Notes: generated by a model from the sequence alone, not told the origin. Positions 38,451 to 51,810 are shown, numbered from the stretch's first letter. The stretch: 64,000 bases of DNA from Heterodera schachtii (GCA_023374025.1 SIJG01000058.1:862903-926902), one strand, 5' to 3'. A program made the numbers and translations.

Positions 38451-38480
38451 CGGCTCAGACCCCCTCCTTCATTAGTATAA

Positions 38481-41400
38481 TGTTTCAATATTAATTAAAA
38501 TGCAAAAAAATAACAAATTTTTTTGGATATATATTCTATTAGTAATAGAAGAATAAAACTTTAATTTTATATCTTTAAAATAAGAGCTCATCTATTTAGT
38601 TATTAAAATGAGCATTAAAGGGTGAAGGTTTGATTTTAAGAATAAATAAATGAAATATTTAAATTAATAAAAAAACTAAAAATGATTGAAAAAATTCTTT
38701 TCGGTTGTTAAAAGAAGAGGCGATCAATAATTTGAATATAATTTAAATGTTGGAACCGAATTGCGAAAAAGCCGAAATTCCAATTGCTTACATTTAAATT
38801 ATTCTATGAATAAGATTATTAATGAAACAAAAATTAAACAAAAAAGTAATAAATAGAAAAAATTCGGAAAAAATATAAAAATTAAAAAGAATCGCTGTTT
38901 TGGAGTAAAGGACAAAGTCAGTTCATTATTCAACATGCTGTGTAAATATTGCAACCAGCGTTGATATGATGTAATTAAAAGTAAATAAAATAAAATATTT
39001 TTGGCCTAGTTATTGCTGAATAATCTATTATTGTATTAAACAAATAAAAATTAATTTAAAAAAGTTTTACATAATCAAAATAAATAATAAAACATACAAT
39101 AAATAACAATTAAAGTAAAAATAATATTTTTAATTAAATTTTGATAAGATTAGACCTTGGGTCTAAAAATAAATAAAACAAAAAATTAATAATCTTTTAA
39201 AAACAATAATGGTTCCTTATTATCTCACGATTTTTGTTTCTTGTAAATTTCATTTATTCCCGTAAAAAGCAATTTAAAGGTTATGAAACATTGAATAAAA
39301 TAAATTAATTAAAATGTTATTTGTTGGATTTAAAAAGTTATTCATTTTCGTTCTTAAAGTTATGAATTTTTGTTTATTTTTTGAAAGGAATATTACCATT
39401 TTGCTGTCAATTAGTTGATTCAATTTTTGTTCTTTATAAAGTCTAATAATTTTGTTAATTGTTTTTATGATGTTTAAATGCACCTTTTATATTAAATTTT
39501 CAGCTTTAAGTATAAGATATAAGTCTTGTAAATTGGAATAAAAATTAAAATCAAATGTTTTTTATTATTATATGTATCTTGGATGCATCATATTTTTATA
39601 TATTTTATTTTTCTCGTTAATTTTGCATTTTTATATATCATTCCGTTTTTTCTTTCACTTTCAAATTTCATATTATCAATCATTCGATTCCTTTAATTCT
39701 TAATTAATGAATAGTGTCATTTGTTCTTATTAAAAATTCGTCGTAAATGATCATTCAACAAAAATAGTTTTTAATTTTATTTCTTATGGAGAATGATACA
39801 TCATTAGTATAATGAAAGCTTAATTATAATTTTCTTTTGTTTTAGATAAATATTAAATATAAATTTAAATTTTACTTGTGCTTAATAGCTGTTTCAATTT
39901 TAAATAGTGTTTAAGAGGGCTTATTTATAATTATTATTAGTTTAGACAAATAATATTAACCGGCATTTTATTTTTTCAATTTAATATAGCGTTTATGGAT
40001 TTATTATAATTATATTTTCCATTTGAATTTTTGAATTTTTTATTTTTTAAATTGAGAGTTTTTTTATTTTCCTGGTTCCTCTCTCATCATCTTTTTAGAA
40101 TTAGATGGTTCAATTTTTTTAGATAAATTAATTTTTAAATTTAAATTTTCTCGCAACTAGAAGAAATTGTTTTAAATTTGTATTTATGTTTTAATGTGAT
40201 GAAAAGCTGAAGTCCAGAACTAGATCAATGCTTGTTCTGTTACTTTCTTGAGTAAATTATTACCTTCTTTAATTTCAATAATTGTTTATTAAAAAGGAAA
40301 GGCATAATTTTTTTATCCGTATCCTATAAACAAGAAAATAATAAATATTTAAAATCAATAAATTATTTATTTTTGCTTCCTTTTAAATAGTTTCAATAAA
40401 TTTGCTATTTCAGACAAGGGTATTTAAATTTTTTTTTTACGCCTTTAATGTGATGAAAACTTTACGCACATCATTCTATTAGTAAAACGTAAATTTGTTT
40501 TTTGATATTGTCAATGAGCATATATATTTTCTTATTTAAAATACAATTCAAATGATTAAAATGTAAAGGAAAAACCAATTTACGATTTAATTCATTCATT
40601 AAGAATGACAATACATTTAAAAAAATTAATAAAAACAAATATGCAATTAAATTAAATTAATTATAATAAGAAAAACATTAATAAATATATTAATGTTTAT
40701 TTAAAGGCAAAACCCATAAAAAAGTTTTGATTACTAAACATAATTTTGTATAAAAAATACTTTTATGAACTTGTAACGAAATATAATTATTTTATGTATA
40801 TTAATAATTACGAAAATTGTTCAAAATATTACAAAATAAAAAATACAACAATTAAAAGCAATATAAAAATGAAAACCCAATTTTCATAAACGAGAACAAA
40901 ATCAATTGCATTTTTACAATAAAAAATAAATGTGCCAGCCTTAACAAAAATATTTTAAATATTTGAAAAACGGCGCCTCGAATACGCAGAATCTTATGAA
41001 AATACACAAGAAGAAAATTTGCTTAACAAAACTCTTCTTAATTTAACTATATGAATTATCCGTTTTAGTTAAATTGTAAGAATGGTTAAAATATTATTTA
41101 AAATACAATAACATAAATCGGTTAAATAGAGTGAAGTATTATAATAGTAATATTCAAAATAATAACAGAATACAAATATATTTTTTATTATAAATATTAC
41201 TGATCAATGCAGAAGTCGAGGATGGAAGAATTTATGATAATAAACAAAAAATGAGAAAATCAAAAAAAAAATTCAAAAAGACAAAAATAAAAATAATATT
41301 CATTTCTGTTTTGCTAAATCATTATAAAAAAAGTTTTGAAAAGACAAAAACCTTAAAATGGTAATAAAATGCTATTATTTTTAAAAAATAAAATGCATTA

Positions 41401-42202
41401 ATGTAGCATAAAAGCACATAATAGATGGCTAGGAGCATGATAAAATATACATATTTCTAGTTATAAATAAAGCAAATTGTTGCTTACACCAAATTATTGT
41501 TAGTTCGGCATGGGATAGCATGATAAAAAGTTAATAAATTTAATAAAAAGAAACAAAAATTTAAAAAAAACAAAGTGATTAATAATTGATGAAAAATATA
41601 AAGAATTAAAATAACTACATAATTTTTCAAAATTTGAGTAAAATTTAAAGGAAAAAGATTTTTTTAAAATTAATTGCATTAAACATAAAAATATATATAT
41701 TGCTTCCTGGGCTTTTACTTTTAGCTGATATTTGGACTAATAGATACTTAATTAATTAGTAAGGGGAAAGTTTTAATTTATATCTATTAAATGTGAAACA
41801 AAAGTAAAGAATATGGTGAGTTTTTGTGAAAAAATAATTAATAAAAATATCAAAAATATCGAAAGAATGACAATAATATGGATGCCTATTACATTTATGG
41901 GCACGAGAATCAAATTTATTTCATTACAAGACCCACATTGTTTTAATGAAGATTAAAATCAATAAAATATAAGGGTTCTTCTTATTTGCAAGAGCATCGA
42001 AACACCAATTTACATAAATTTAAAATTCAAGCACTATATTTGAAAAAAAGTGAGTAAAATTTGATTCTTTATTTCTCTTTTCTGAAAAAATCATTTTTAG
42101 AGTTCATTTTTCAAATAAATTTCATTTAAAATTTATAGTAAATTTCGATAAATTCTTAAAACCTCATGATATGTAAAATATAAAGAAATTATTTAAATAA
42201 AA
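38481..42202. other. AT-rich noncoding DNA including a T-rich block
   Basis: A-rich to about 39230, T-rich to about 40560, then A-rich again. The T-rich block has sharp edges and could be a local inversion or a reinserted T-rich repeat. Small islands lie near 38880-38965, 40965-40990 and 41480-41525. Nothing coding is supported. Confidence 0.5.
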
Positions 42203-42210
42203 CTCATAAC

Positions 42211-42745
42211 TAGGGCTGGGAATTTAAGTCAAATGACTTTTTTTGCTGACTCAAAATGGCCTTAAAATGATTTATAAAGTGTTCTAAACTTTGTTTGAAG
42301 CTTCTAACATGCATTTTTTGTGACTTTTTTTTTAACTTTTTTACACTGTGGTTTTTTTGAATTTTTGAGGCAAAATTTGAATTTTACCGAAGAAAATGTC
42401 GAAAAATATAAAGAAAATGCCGAAAAATATAAAAAATGCGAATAATAAAATTTCGATCGATAAAAAGGCAATGAAACTTGGCTGAATTTTTTCATAATTG
42501 TTGGAAGAACCAGTTTTTTATGCCTATTTCAGGTACATATTTATAAAATTAAGTGCCTAAAAATACGATACAAATGTTATTCTACAAATTATTAAAAATG
42601 GGATTTTTTTAACTTTCGCCTAATTTTTAGGACTTTTTGCATTTTTACGCGTTTTTTTGGGTTTTTTTGTGACTTTTTAGCGATTTTTTATGACTTTTTT
42701 AGTCGACTTTTTGAAGATTTTTAGTGACTTAAATTCCCAGCCCTA
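42211..42745. mobile_element. Second non-autonomous hAT-type element
   Basis: 535 bp with near-perfect terminal inverted repeats: left TAGGGCTGGGAATTTAAGTC, right the reverse complement of the same (GACTTAAATTCCCAGCCCTA). Flanks are CTCATAAC (42203-42210) and CTCATAAT (42746-42753), an 8-bp target duplication with one difference. Ends and duplication length are typical of hAT. Internal sequence is T-rich with many TGACTTTTT words. The frame 42304-42495 (-) is Lys/Phe/Ser low complexity, not a transposase. Confidence 0.88.
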
Positions 42746-42754
42746 CTCATAATT

Positions 42755-43010
42755 TTTGTTATCTCTCTGTCTCTCACATAATATTTTTCTCTTATGCCTT
42801 CTTAGAAAGTCAATACAAAAGGACGTTGTTTCGTCGCACCTATGGCACTGCTTTCAGCGCATCATTTGGCTTGGCATTGTCCCCAATCCAATTGACCGTT
42901 CCTCTTTCCTTCCCAATTCCACTTCATTTTTTTTTTACTATTTTTCTTCTCATTTCGATTTTTCGCCAATTAATAAAATTTTTGCTGCATTAATTTTGTA
43001 CCTGACTGTA
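42755..43010 (+). repeat. CT-rich island, copy 3
   Basis: Begins TATCTCTCTGTCTCTCACAT directly after the target duplication of the hAT-type element. Continues with GGACGTTGTTTCGTCGCACC, a core GGCATTGTCCCCAATCCAAT, and further TTCCTTCCCAATTCC. Same order of blocks as the islands at 25450 and, inverted, 20745. A frame spans 42756-43013, but half of it is simple CT-derived sequence. Confidence 0.45.
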
Positions 43011-43789
43011 TAAAATTTCAAAAAGACAGTTCTTGTGCCTTAGAGCGTCATGACAAGAGCGAATTGATAATTTGATTTTTTAGTGTTGGCGGATTTTATT
43101 AAATTATTGTGTAAACAATGAAATATATAAAAATAAAAAGAACTCTTATTAACCAAAATAAATCAATTTTTATTTCTTCGTTTCATTCTAAATTAAATTT
43201 AACGCATTTACTCATATAAAAATTATTTTTTGTTTAAATTTTAAAAAACTATAAATTTTTCCTTGCATCTGTCATTCATTAGGTGTGTATTTTTCACTTT
43301 GAAAACTCTGTATTTAGGGATATTTTATCTCAAAAACATCGAACATTTCATGAAGCTCTTTTGCCCTTTTGATGACTTTTTTTATGAATAAACAAAATAA
43401 AAAGTGAATGCAATTAAAGCTGTTATTTACTTTGTTATATGAAATAATAAATACAAAAGATTTGTTAGTAATAAATTATTAGTTATAAAATTTAAAATTT
43501 ATCAATAAATTTAATTCAAAGAAAAAACAACTAAAATTTCATAAAAATTAATATTAATGTAAGTAATATGAAAGGTTTAAATAAAGAAATTATAAAGAAT
43601 AAAAAATTAACAAATTAATAACATCAATAAAAATATAACATTCAGCCAAAAATATCTAATATTTATAATATTTTTAAAAAAATTTAATAAATGTGACAAA
43701 ATCCTTATTTGTGAATTCCATACAATTTTTATTTTTAAAATTTATAAATTTAATTTAATTATATAAAAAATTTATTGACAATTTTTTTC

Positions 43790-44156
43790 CGAAAATGTCC
43801 CTAAATTGGGCGTTCAAAATTATAAACTCAAAAGTTTGAAGACTGTAACTTTTTCTATAGGGTAAGAAAAAATCTGAAAAAATTCATACCATTATAACTT
43901 CTTGTGCTGATCAAAAAAGTCTATTGCATCAATGATCAAGTCTCTCCTTCAGGATGATCTGAAAACCAAAAAATGGCTTGAAATCGGGAAATTTTCAGAA
44001 AAAAATTCTAGGGGGATGGAAAAAAATTTATGTGAACATATAGCGGATAGAAAGAAAACAAAATTTGCTAATGCTAAATATTTAATTTATATATTAAAGA
44101 AAATTGCAAAAATAAAAAATTATCAACGCCGACATTACCCAATTAATAATTTTTAA
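43790..44156. other. Balanced-composition stretch of unknown origin
   Basis: Less AT-rich than its surroundings from about 43790 to 44060, with phrases like GACTGTAACTTTTTCTATAG that recall the interiors of fold-back elements here. A 74-residue frame (43932-44156 +) starts ATGATCAAGTC and is Lys-rich. I recognise no domain. It could be an eroded gene fragment or transposon interior. Confidence 0.35.
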
Positions 44157-44369
44157 TTCAAAGTAGTAAACAAACAATATGCGTTGTCAATTATTCAAAA
44201 AACATTGATGTAAAAAACACTATGCATAAGTAAATCAATAATATTAATATAATAAAATCATTTATTGATGTTTTATAAATAAAACTATTTTTTTAGACTA
44301 TCGAAACGTAAACACGTCTATTGTCGGTTAGACAAATAAAATAAATAAATAAAGATAAATTTAATCGTT

Positions 44370-44570
44370 CCAAATGATTACTTTTGCGGATTTCCGTTTA
44401 TAACTTTCTAATTATAGAAATAGAAAAAACCGATGAGCGCAAAATCATAATATTTTAATATAAAATTCAATGAATTGATAAAAGAAATGCGTCAGTGTGA
44501 TAAAATTCGAAAATGGTACATGATCCGATACAAGTATGCTTCGGCAGTGGTAGTAAATAAAATAACATAT
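44370..44570. repeat. Dispersed repeat R2, copy with both blocks
   Basis: Block 1, GATTACTTTTGCGGATTTCC followed by GTTTATAACTTT, is followed about 90 bases later by block 2: AAGAAATGCGTCAGTG, GAAAATGGTAC, TGATC, CAAGTATGCTTC and GGCAGTGGTAG. Other copies are at 51285-51380, 51630-51810 and 57515-57640, and block 1 alone is at 58635-58690. Indels between copies are not multiples of three, so the shared core is not under protein-coding constraint. Confidence 0.8.
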
Positions 44571-47500
44571 GTGAACATACAACATCTCATCGCGAAAACC
44601 AAAAAATATTTTTTCATTAAAGAAATAATACAAATTGTTGCATTTTAAGAAAGTTCTAGCAATATACTCAGAAATATGTAATCTTCACCTAAGGTAAACT
44701 AAATTTATAAATTTTACAATCGCCGAGTTTTTTAGAAAACAATGCATTTTCTTCACTCAAGCATGAATATGATCAAATATCCAAAGCTACATATTCAAAG
44801 GTGACAAATAAATTAAAGCCTTTGCTATTTAAATGAAACAAAAAGAAAAATATACAATAAATATAATTACAATAATTCATGGCAACATAAAAAAGCACAA
44901 ATGCAAATTAAAACGAGAAAAACTGAAAACAAAAAATCTAAGTAAAAAAATAAAGTAAATAATAGTGAATAAATTTACATAAACAAATACCAATTATTAT
45001 AAATCATATATTCCAAAATTAAGGCCTTTTCATTAACATTTTACTTCGACATCAAACGAAAAATGCTGGATAAAAAAGAAAAGAAAAAACAAACTATGTG
45101 AACTACAGAAAAATTAAAGAATAAATGTAATGAATCTTTAAATAAAAAATCTTTATATAATTGTTTGCATTCTTATAAAAATAAAACGTTACGTCCGAAT
45201 ATCATGGAACAAAAAGCATTAAAATAATTCATTTATTGTTCATATTATAATTGCGTAAGATTAAAAAATATTTATAGAAAATTAATTTGAATAAAAAAGA
45301 TAAGGTAGGAAATCAAATGATTATTCTCAACCTAATTAAGAATAGAGAACAATCAAACTTATAAAATTAAAACAATTTAATTATTTTGTTTTAAAAAATA
45401 AATAAATACTATTAATTAAAATAAATTTTAAACATATAATAGCCCGTCCGCGACAATTACAAGGCATCGAAATAGCAGAGAAGAACCTATTTCAAAAAAA
45501 GAGATCATAGATTTTTAAAATAATAATTGAACTAATGAATTTTAAAATTAATATAAAACACAACTGCAGATTTTTATGAATTACGCTTCCATTTACAATT
45601 TAAAAAATTGAATTGGTGCAAATTAAATTAATAATTCGAATAAATTTTAAATTTTTGAATGAAAATAAATGTAAGTTTTTTGAATTTTTGTTCAAAGATT
45701 GCATTTTAGAAAATCTATGAGCAATTTCTTAAAAATTCATAAATAAAAAACAAGGCTATTTTGAAATTTAACTACTTAATTATATAAAGAAATATAAACA
45801 TATCTACTTTTATTATTGTAGAAAAACATATTATATAATTTATAATTTAAATTAAAAAATTTTGAATTTATAAATTTGGAACAAGTTTAAATCTGAAAAT
45901 AAAATCTATCATCATTAGTATAATAAAAAAAAACTCTGCACCAATCGCCAGATTCGAGACTTACAAAGTACTGTCACGAGTTAAAATTAAAAGGATTATT
46001 AATATAATTCAGTCATAAAGAATGTATCTTTATGTAATAAAATTTAAAAAGTAATTTGTATTCAAAGCCTATTGAAATAATATAAGTATCATATTTAAAA
46101 AAAAAGAATTGTCGACCATTTTAAAATGATAAAAATTTAAAAATTATTTTTAAAAAAGTCCTTCTTATGCGAGAGTATTGAAATTCTTTAATAAAAATAA
46201 ATGAAAAAGAATCTTACACTTTATATATAATTGTGAACCTAATGAAGACAACAGTATATAAAATAAATGTAGAGCTAATTAAATATAAACAAATTTTCAG
46301 TTTAATATTCGTATTTAATTTTAATTGAAATAAACAAGCAAAAGAATATATTTTTAAAAACAAAAACTGTCAACTTCTTTTTAAATGATATTATTTAATT
46401 TCATACGAAAAAATCAATGTTGACAAGCATAGGACTTTATAAATTGTTTCATGCTTTATGGATTTATTGAAAATATTAAACTGCAATATATTTATTAAAT
46501 AAAAAAAATTTAAAAGACGTTTCTCCTATAATAAAATTTTCTGATAAGTCTCTTTAATAAAAAGAAACGATTGATAAATACCATTTCAATTATTTCAGAA
46601 ATAGTGCAATTGTTAGCAAAAGAATTAAAATGATGTAATTTTTTAAATCAAATTATTTTAAAAATTGTACTACAGCGGTTTAAAAATGCGCGTTAATACA
46701 TTTATTTAAGAAAATAAAATAAACATTTAATGCGTAATAAAAAAAAATTATTTGAATTAGAACATAAAATATTACAACCATAGGAACAATGAACGAGGTA
46801 GGTTTTAACAAAGCCATTCCAACACAAAATGGCAATGAATATGAATATAAAATATCAAAAACGAATAGTCTACATGTACAAAAATAAATAATTTAATAGA
46901 ATAATATAATAAAATTTAATCACATAAAAACTCTTCGTTTTTTCCCGGTAACAGATTTACATTTAAACATTAGTTTATTATAATAAAATGAAAATAAAAA
47001 TCTTTATTCTTTTAAATAAATTATTAAAAAACTCAAAATCTAAGTAAAAAAATTTCTTACAACTTAGAATAAAATTCACATTGAGCTAATATGAATGGAA
47101 ATAAAAATATTTTTTCGGTTGCCAATGTCACACATAGCAAATAACTCTAAATATAAAATATAATTCAACTTTGGAAGAAGAGCAGAATGTAGAACTTCAT
47201 TGTCCCAGAAAAATATAAAAATATGTCCTTGCCAGCCTAAAACAAGAAAATTAATAATATATGATTATTAATAAGGTATTAAATTATAAATTTTTGCTTA
47301 ATTTTAATATACCATTTAATATAATCTATGAATGTTATTTTCAAAGGATTAAACAACTTCTAAATTCATTACAAAAATATTAATTAAGTAATTTAATCCT
47401 TTTTTAATAAGCAAAAAATATATTAAATTTTTAAAATTAAGGAAAATGCTAAAAATTTAATTTATTTATATTAATGATAATTGCAGAAATAATAAGTTAT

Positions 47501-49560
47501 CTATTCCGATATTTCCCAGTTAATAATTTGTACCCAAAATAATATTAATTCAATAGAAATCTACATTTTTATCAACTTTTAAACATAAATAGATTTTTCT
47601 GATTTATTTATCATTTAAGGATTTATATATAAATACAAAATTTTCAATAAGTTAAAAATTTATTGTTATAGATTAATGCAAATATTGAAACATCCGACAA
47701 ATTCAATAAAAATCATTTTTATTTAAATTTAACATTTTTTATAAACATTTACAATTGAAATCTAATTAATTCATCCAAATTTTCATTTCTTAATTAGCAT
47801 TTTTTAGACTAAATCAGTTTAAATACACAAATGGATAACGCATTTTATCAATGAACTCAAAAACCCAAGGAATTTGTTTTTATAACATAACATTTCAATT
47901 ACGCAGTTTTTACTGCGCATTTTCGGGGAGCCATAATTATAATTATAAAAATAAAGACATTTTTGCATATGATCTTAAAAAATAATAAATTTTATGAAAA
48001 AGTTTAATTTATGGCTTTCTGCCAGAATAATTATTTTTATAAGCGAAATGAGCAAAATGATCAGCGGAAAAAAATATGGAAAAAATCAATTCAAACGAAA
48101 AAAATACAAGTCTAATGAATAAAAAATTAACCATTTTTAATATTTTTTTATGGTGTACTTAAATTTAATTAATTTATTATCTTATTAATAAAGTTATTAA
48201 TAAAAAAATTTTAAAAATGCCAAATTTAAATATTGATTATTTAAAATGAGAGTTTTCACAATATTTAAATATTACAAATAATGTTGTCAAAAAAACAATA
48301 TTGAGAACAATTTTTTTTTACTTCGAGTTTAAACTAGTGTCCCGATAAAATCTTACAACAAAACATGCGAGGGAACAAGTTAAAGCTAAAAAATATTTTA
48401 TATCTTTCAATAAAAGGTGAAATACTTTCTAGACCGCAGAAAAAAAGTGTTCAAAAATACATGATGGAGAAAAGAAATACAAAATTGGTATGACATTTGT
48501 TATTGTTATTTAAAAAGAAAATTCAATTTTTTATAATATTTAAAATGACACAATATAAGAAACTAGAAAACATAAATATTACCTTAAATTATAAAAGTTT
48601 AAAAATGAATAGTAATCTTTAAAAATGTGATTTAACACTTATTCTTAAAAAAATTTAAACTACTGATTTAATAAGATAAGAAATAATAAAAAGATTAATG
48701 TATTTTCATAAAATAATTGCATGAAATATTAATGAATATGGGCACTGGATTATTATTATTTTTTTGTAAAATATGTAAAAAAAAATCCAGGAATTTGGTT
48801 TATAGAAGATCAGATTAAAGCGAAAATAAATAATAAATAATATATTTAACCCATTAAATGCTCTCTTAAAGAATAATACTTGGTGTAAAAAAATAAAGAA
48901 TTTTTGAAAAAAAGAATATATTCAAATGAAAAAAATTAACATAAACCTTGTAAACCTTGTATCTAAGTCGAATATTTTGACACAAAACACCCTTTTTTCG
49001 CAAGCAAGAGTTATAAAGAAATTATTTGAGCGTTTCACGAAAAGAGAAACAGTAAAATCATTTTTAATAATGTGTTTGAAATGGAATATTTATGTATTTA
49101 TTATAATAATAAATTAAATAATAAATTTTAAATATCTCTTCGTAAAGGAATTAAACATAAAATTATTGCGAAATTAGATTAAAAAAAATCATAAGCAATG
49201 ATTAAATGTAAAAAATTACAATTCTACATTATTTTTATCATTATAATACTTCTGCATAGGGTGAATGCGTGCTTGCTTATAAAACAATTGTTATAAAAAA
49301 AAGAAATTAAGAAACAAATATTAATTTTAAGTAAATTACTTTTAACAAATAAAATTTATCGAATCTTGTTAATAAATAAAATCCCAAATAGCAATTTTTC
49401 GGTATAATTTAAGAAAACTCTTTTGACAAATTCAATTTTTTTAAATCGTCCCAAAAATCGATATTTTTTAAAAAAGGATATAAAAAAATCATTTATAAAA
49501 TACATAAAATATTATTTTCAACTTGATTTTTTTTTAAATTATATTTAGATATATTTGTGG
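44571..49560. other. A-rich noncoding DNA
   Basis: Low-complexity A/T with sparse islands, e.g. 45440-45485 (CCCGTCCGCGACAATTAC), 45930-45985 and 47885-47940. The frame 48926-49117 (+) is Lys/Asn/Ile-rich. No repeat longer than small A/T units was recognised, and no RNA gene. Confidence 0.5.
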
Positions 49561-49599
49561 ATTTTGTACGTTTTTGGTATATATTTCGCGGTTTTTTAG

Positions 49600-49815
49600 A
49601 GTATTATTGTCTCGCTCTCTCCCTCTGACTCCCCATCTCTCTCCACCTGTCTATTTCTCTTTTTCTTTATTTCTTTCTTTTTTCAAACTCCTACTCTCTT
49701 GTTATTGCTTTTCAGAATTTATAATCAAAAATCGTAAAAAGATTTTTTCCATAACTAAAAGTCCCGATTTTTGTTCGCAAAACCAGAAAAGAAAGTGTTT
49801 TTCCTACTATGGATG
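49600..49815 (+). repeat. CT microsatellite plus a short dispersed repeat
   Basis: A pyrimidine tract (CTCGCTCTCTCCCTCTGACT) runs to about 49700. It is followed at 49765-49810 by TTCGCAAAACCAGAAAAGAA and AGTGTTTTTCCTACTA, which match 22668-22710 (TTTGCAAACACAAAAAAGAA and AGTGTTTTACCTACTA). A frame of 106 residues (49574-49894) covers it and is low complexity. Confidence 0.5.
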
Positions 49816-50499
49816 TCATAAAATAATAAAAAAAATCGTCCTGAAGAACAACAAATTCATAATAAACATGTTTAAAAATAAAAGGGATAGATAGAATAAA
49901 CTAAAATTTTAAAATTAATAAATTATAATAATTTAAAATAATATATATGTCAAAACTAAAATGGAATAAAAAATTAACAAATATAAATCTTAAATAAAAA
50001 ATTTTTTAAGTATGATTATTTTTGAACTAAAATTTTCACCTTAAAATAGTAATAAATTCCAATTTGAAAAGAATGATAAAACCTTACTTAATGTTAGAGC
50101 AAAAAATGTAAATAATAAAAATTTTGAAAACAAAGAATATAAGTAATTTTTGTAGTAGTAATTTAAAAAATTAATAACATAAAAAATTGAAATTTTATAA
50201 TTTTGCTGTGAAAAATAAATTAACTACGACTTATTGAAAATACAAAAATTTTCTAAACCATTTTAACATAAATTAAAATTTAACGTAGATGACAATGACA
50301 AAATGTTGAGTTTGAAAGAACAAAAATAATCACAAACTATTATTAAATATATATGTTATTTAAACAGAGTTTTATTAACAGATATGAAGATTTGAAAATA
50401 TTATTAAAAAGTTAAAGAGAATAATATCATTTGAATTACAAGAAGCTCTGCGAAGAACGCGACCGAGTTTTCTCAAAATACACAAAGGCTACAAATTTA

Positions 50500-51090
50500 T
50501 TTAATAAAAAGCGAAACGGATAAAATTTAATAATTTCAATGATTACTTTTAAAATTAATATAATTACACTGGAAATAATTAATAATTCCAATATTTCTAA
50601 AACTAATTTGATTACATTCTTTTTTACAATAAATCTGCAAATTTTTTTTACCAAATTTTAATGGTTTGTGATATAAATATTTAATTAAAAAAAATAAATA
50701 AAAAAAAACTTCAAAAAATTAAAATCTCTAAGTAATTCAAATTAAAATTGTAATAATAAAAATTAATATACAGAAAAGTTAATATGAATTTTAAAATAAA
50801 AGTTTCTATTTATTTTTGTCCCAAAGTTGCCGCTCTCAGATGCGCTTCAGCGTGAGCGAACCACTGTTGCCCTAATAACAAGGGCCAGAAAACTTCAAAA
50901 TTATACGTTTTAAAAATTAAACTTTAAGATAAAAGGCTAAAATTTTTTAATTAAAAACAAAACGGGTAATTAAATATTTCCAATGATTACTTATAAAATT
51001 AATTTATTTACACAAAAGAAATAAAGTTAATAGTTCCAATACTTCTAAAACTAGTTGATTACATTTTTTTCTATAAATTAAAAATTCATT
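50500..51090. repeat. Diverged tandem pair, about 443-bp spacing
   Basis: Two segments, about 50500-50640 and 50945-51085, share CAATGATTACTT, AAAATTAAT, TAATTCCAAT (or TAGTTCCAAT), TTCTAAAACTA and TTGATTACATT in order. The spacer holds an ordinary-composition island at 50825-50890 (GCCGCTCTCAGATGCGCTTC). The spacing is close to the 413 and 424-bp spacings found just downstream. Confidence 0.7.
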
Positions 51091-51284
51091 CATTTGTTAA
51101 ATAAAAAGAAGATATTTTTCTGAATTAACGAAAACATTTATATTTTTAATTACAAAGTGATGAAAAAAATTAATTTTTTAAAGCCAAAAGAAAATAAATA
51201 CCGAGCAAATAAAAATTTATTTATTAATTAAAAGCAACCAATGATGTGCAATGATGGAACGGATCTCTGCTTACAACTATTGTA

Positions 51285-51810
51285 AAATTCAAGGAATTGA
51301 TAATAAGAAATGCATTCAGTGCGAGAAAAATGTTGAAACTCGTAAATGGTACTTGATCATGTTCGAATATTCAAAAAATATAAAATACTAATAAAAAATT
51401 CTTATGATCGAAATAGCATATTTTATAAAATAAAAATTTATAATAATTTTTGTCTTATCACTTTTGCTTTTTAATTAAATTAAAATATATAAGTAAATAC
51501 TCAATAAAATTTTAAATAGTGCTTTGCTTTATCGCCTTATAATAGCCTAAAAATTAAGGACTTTGTTAAATTTTTATATAATAGATCGACAAAATAAAAT
51601 TGATTTAAATTTTTTTTATATATCTCAAAGATTCAGATTACTTTTACTGATTTCCGCTTAAAACTTTTAATTATGGATAAATTATAAAAATTTATTATAA
51701 AATTAAAGGAAGATAATAAGAAATGCACTAATGTGAAGAGGAAAGAAAATGGTACTTGCTTGATCAAGTTCAAGTATCTTCTAATGCTGCCACAGTGTAA
51801 TTAAATAATA
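51285..51810. repeat. Dispersed repeat R2, tandem copies, 413-bp period
   Basis: AGAAATGC block starts at 51306 and 51719. Between them lie TTGTCTTATCACTTTTGC and a GATTACTTTTACTGATTTCC block. The full unit can be read here: AGAAATGC block, then the GTCTTATC block, then the GATTAC block, then the next AGAAATGC block. The second copy is cut off near 51810. No conserved reading frame. Confidence 0.8.

Larger units (their letters stand above)
37765..38480. other. GC-rich island with purine-to-pyrimidine switch, containing SL1
   Basis: By far the most GC-rich stretch of the window. The + strand is purine-rich from 37765 to about 37995 (GGGAAGGGCGAAAGGGG), mixed and GC-rich to 38160, then pyrimidine-rich from the poly-C tract to 38330. 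The SL1 copy lies at its right end. Overlapping frames up to 173 residues exist on both strands (37741-38438 -, 38131-38480 +), but they are Pro/Ser/Arg/Gly-rich shadows of the skewed composition. They have no domain and no reason to prefer one, so I do not call a gene. It could be a promoter/CpG-like island, a captured rDNA or SL locus fragment, or a transposon. Confidence 0.6.

Noticed and set aside
37741..38480. Overlapping frames of 79-173 residues on both strands of the GC-rich island
   Set aside because: They occur in several frames at once and are Pro/Ser/Arg/Gly-rich products of purine/pyrimidine skew and a poly-C tract; no domain or start context favours one.
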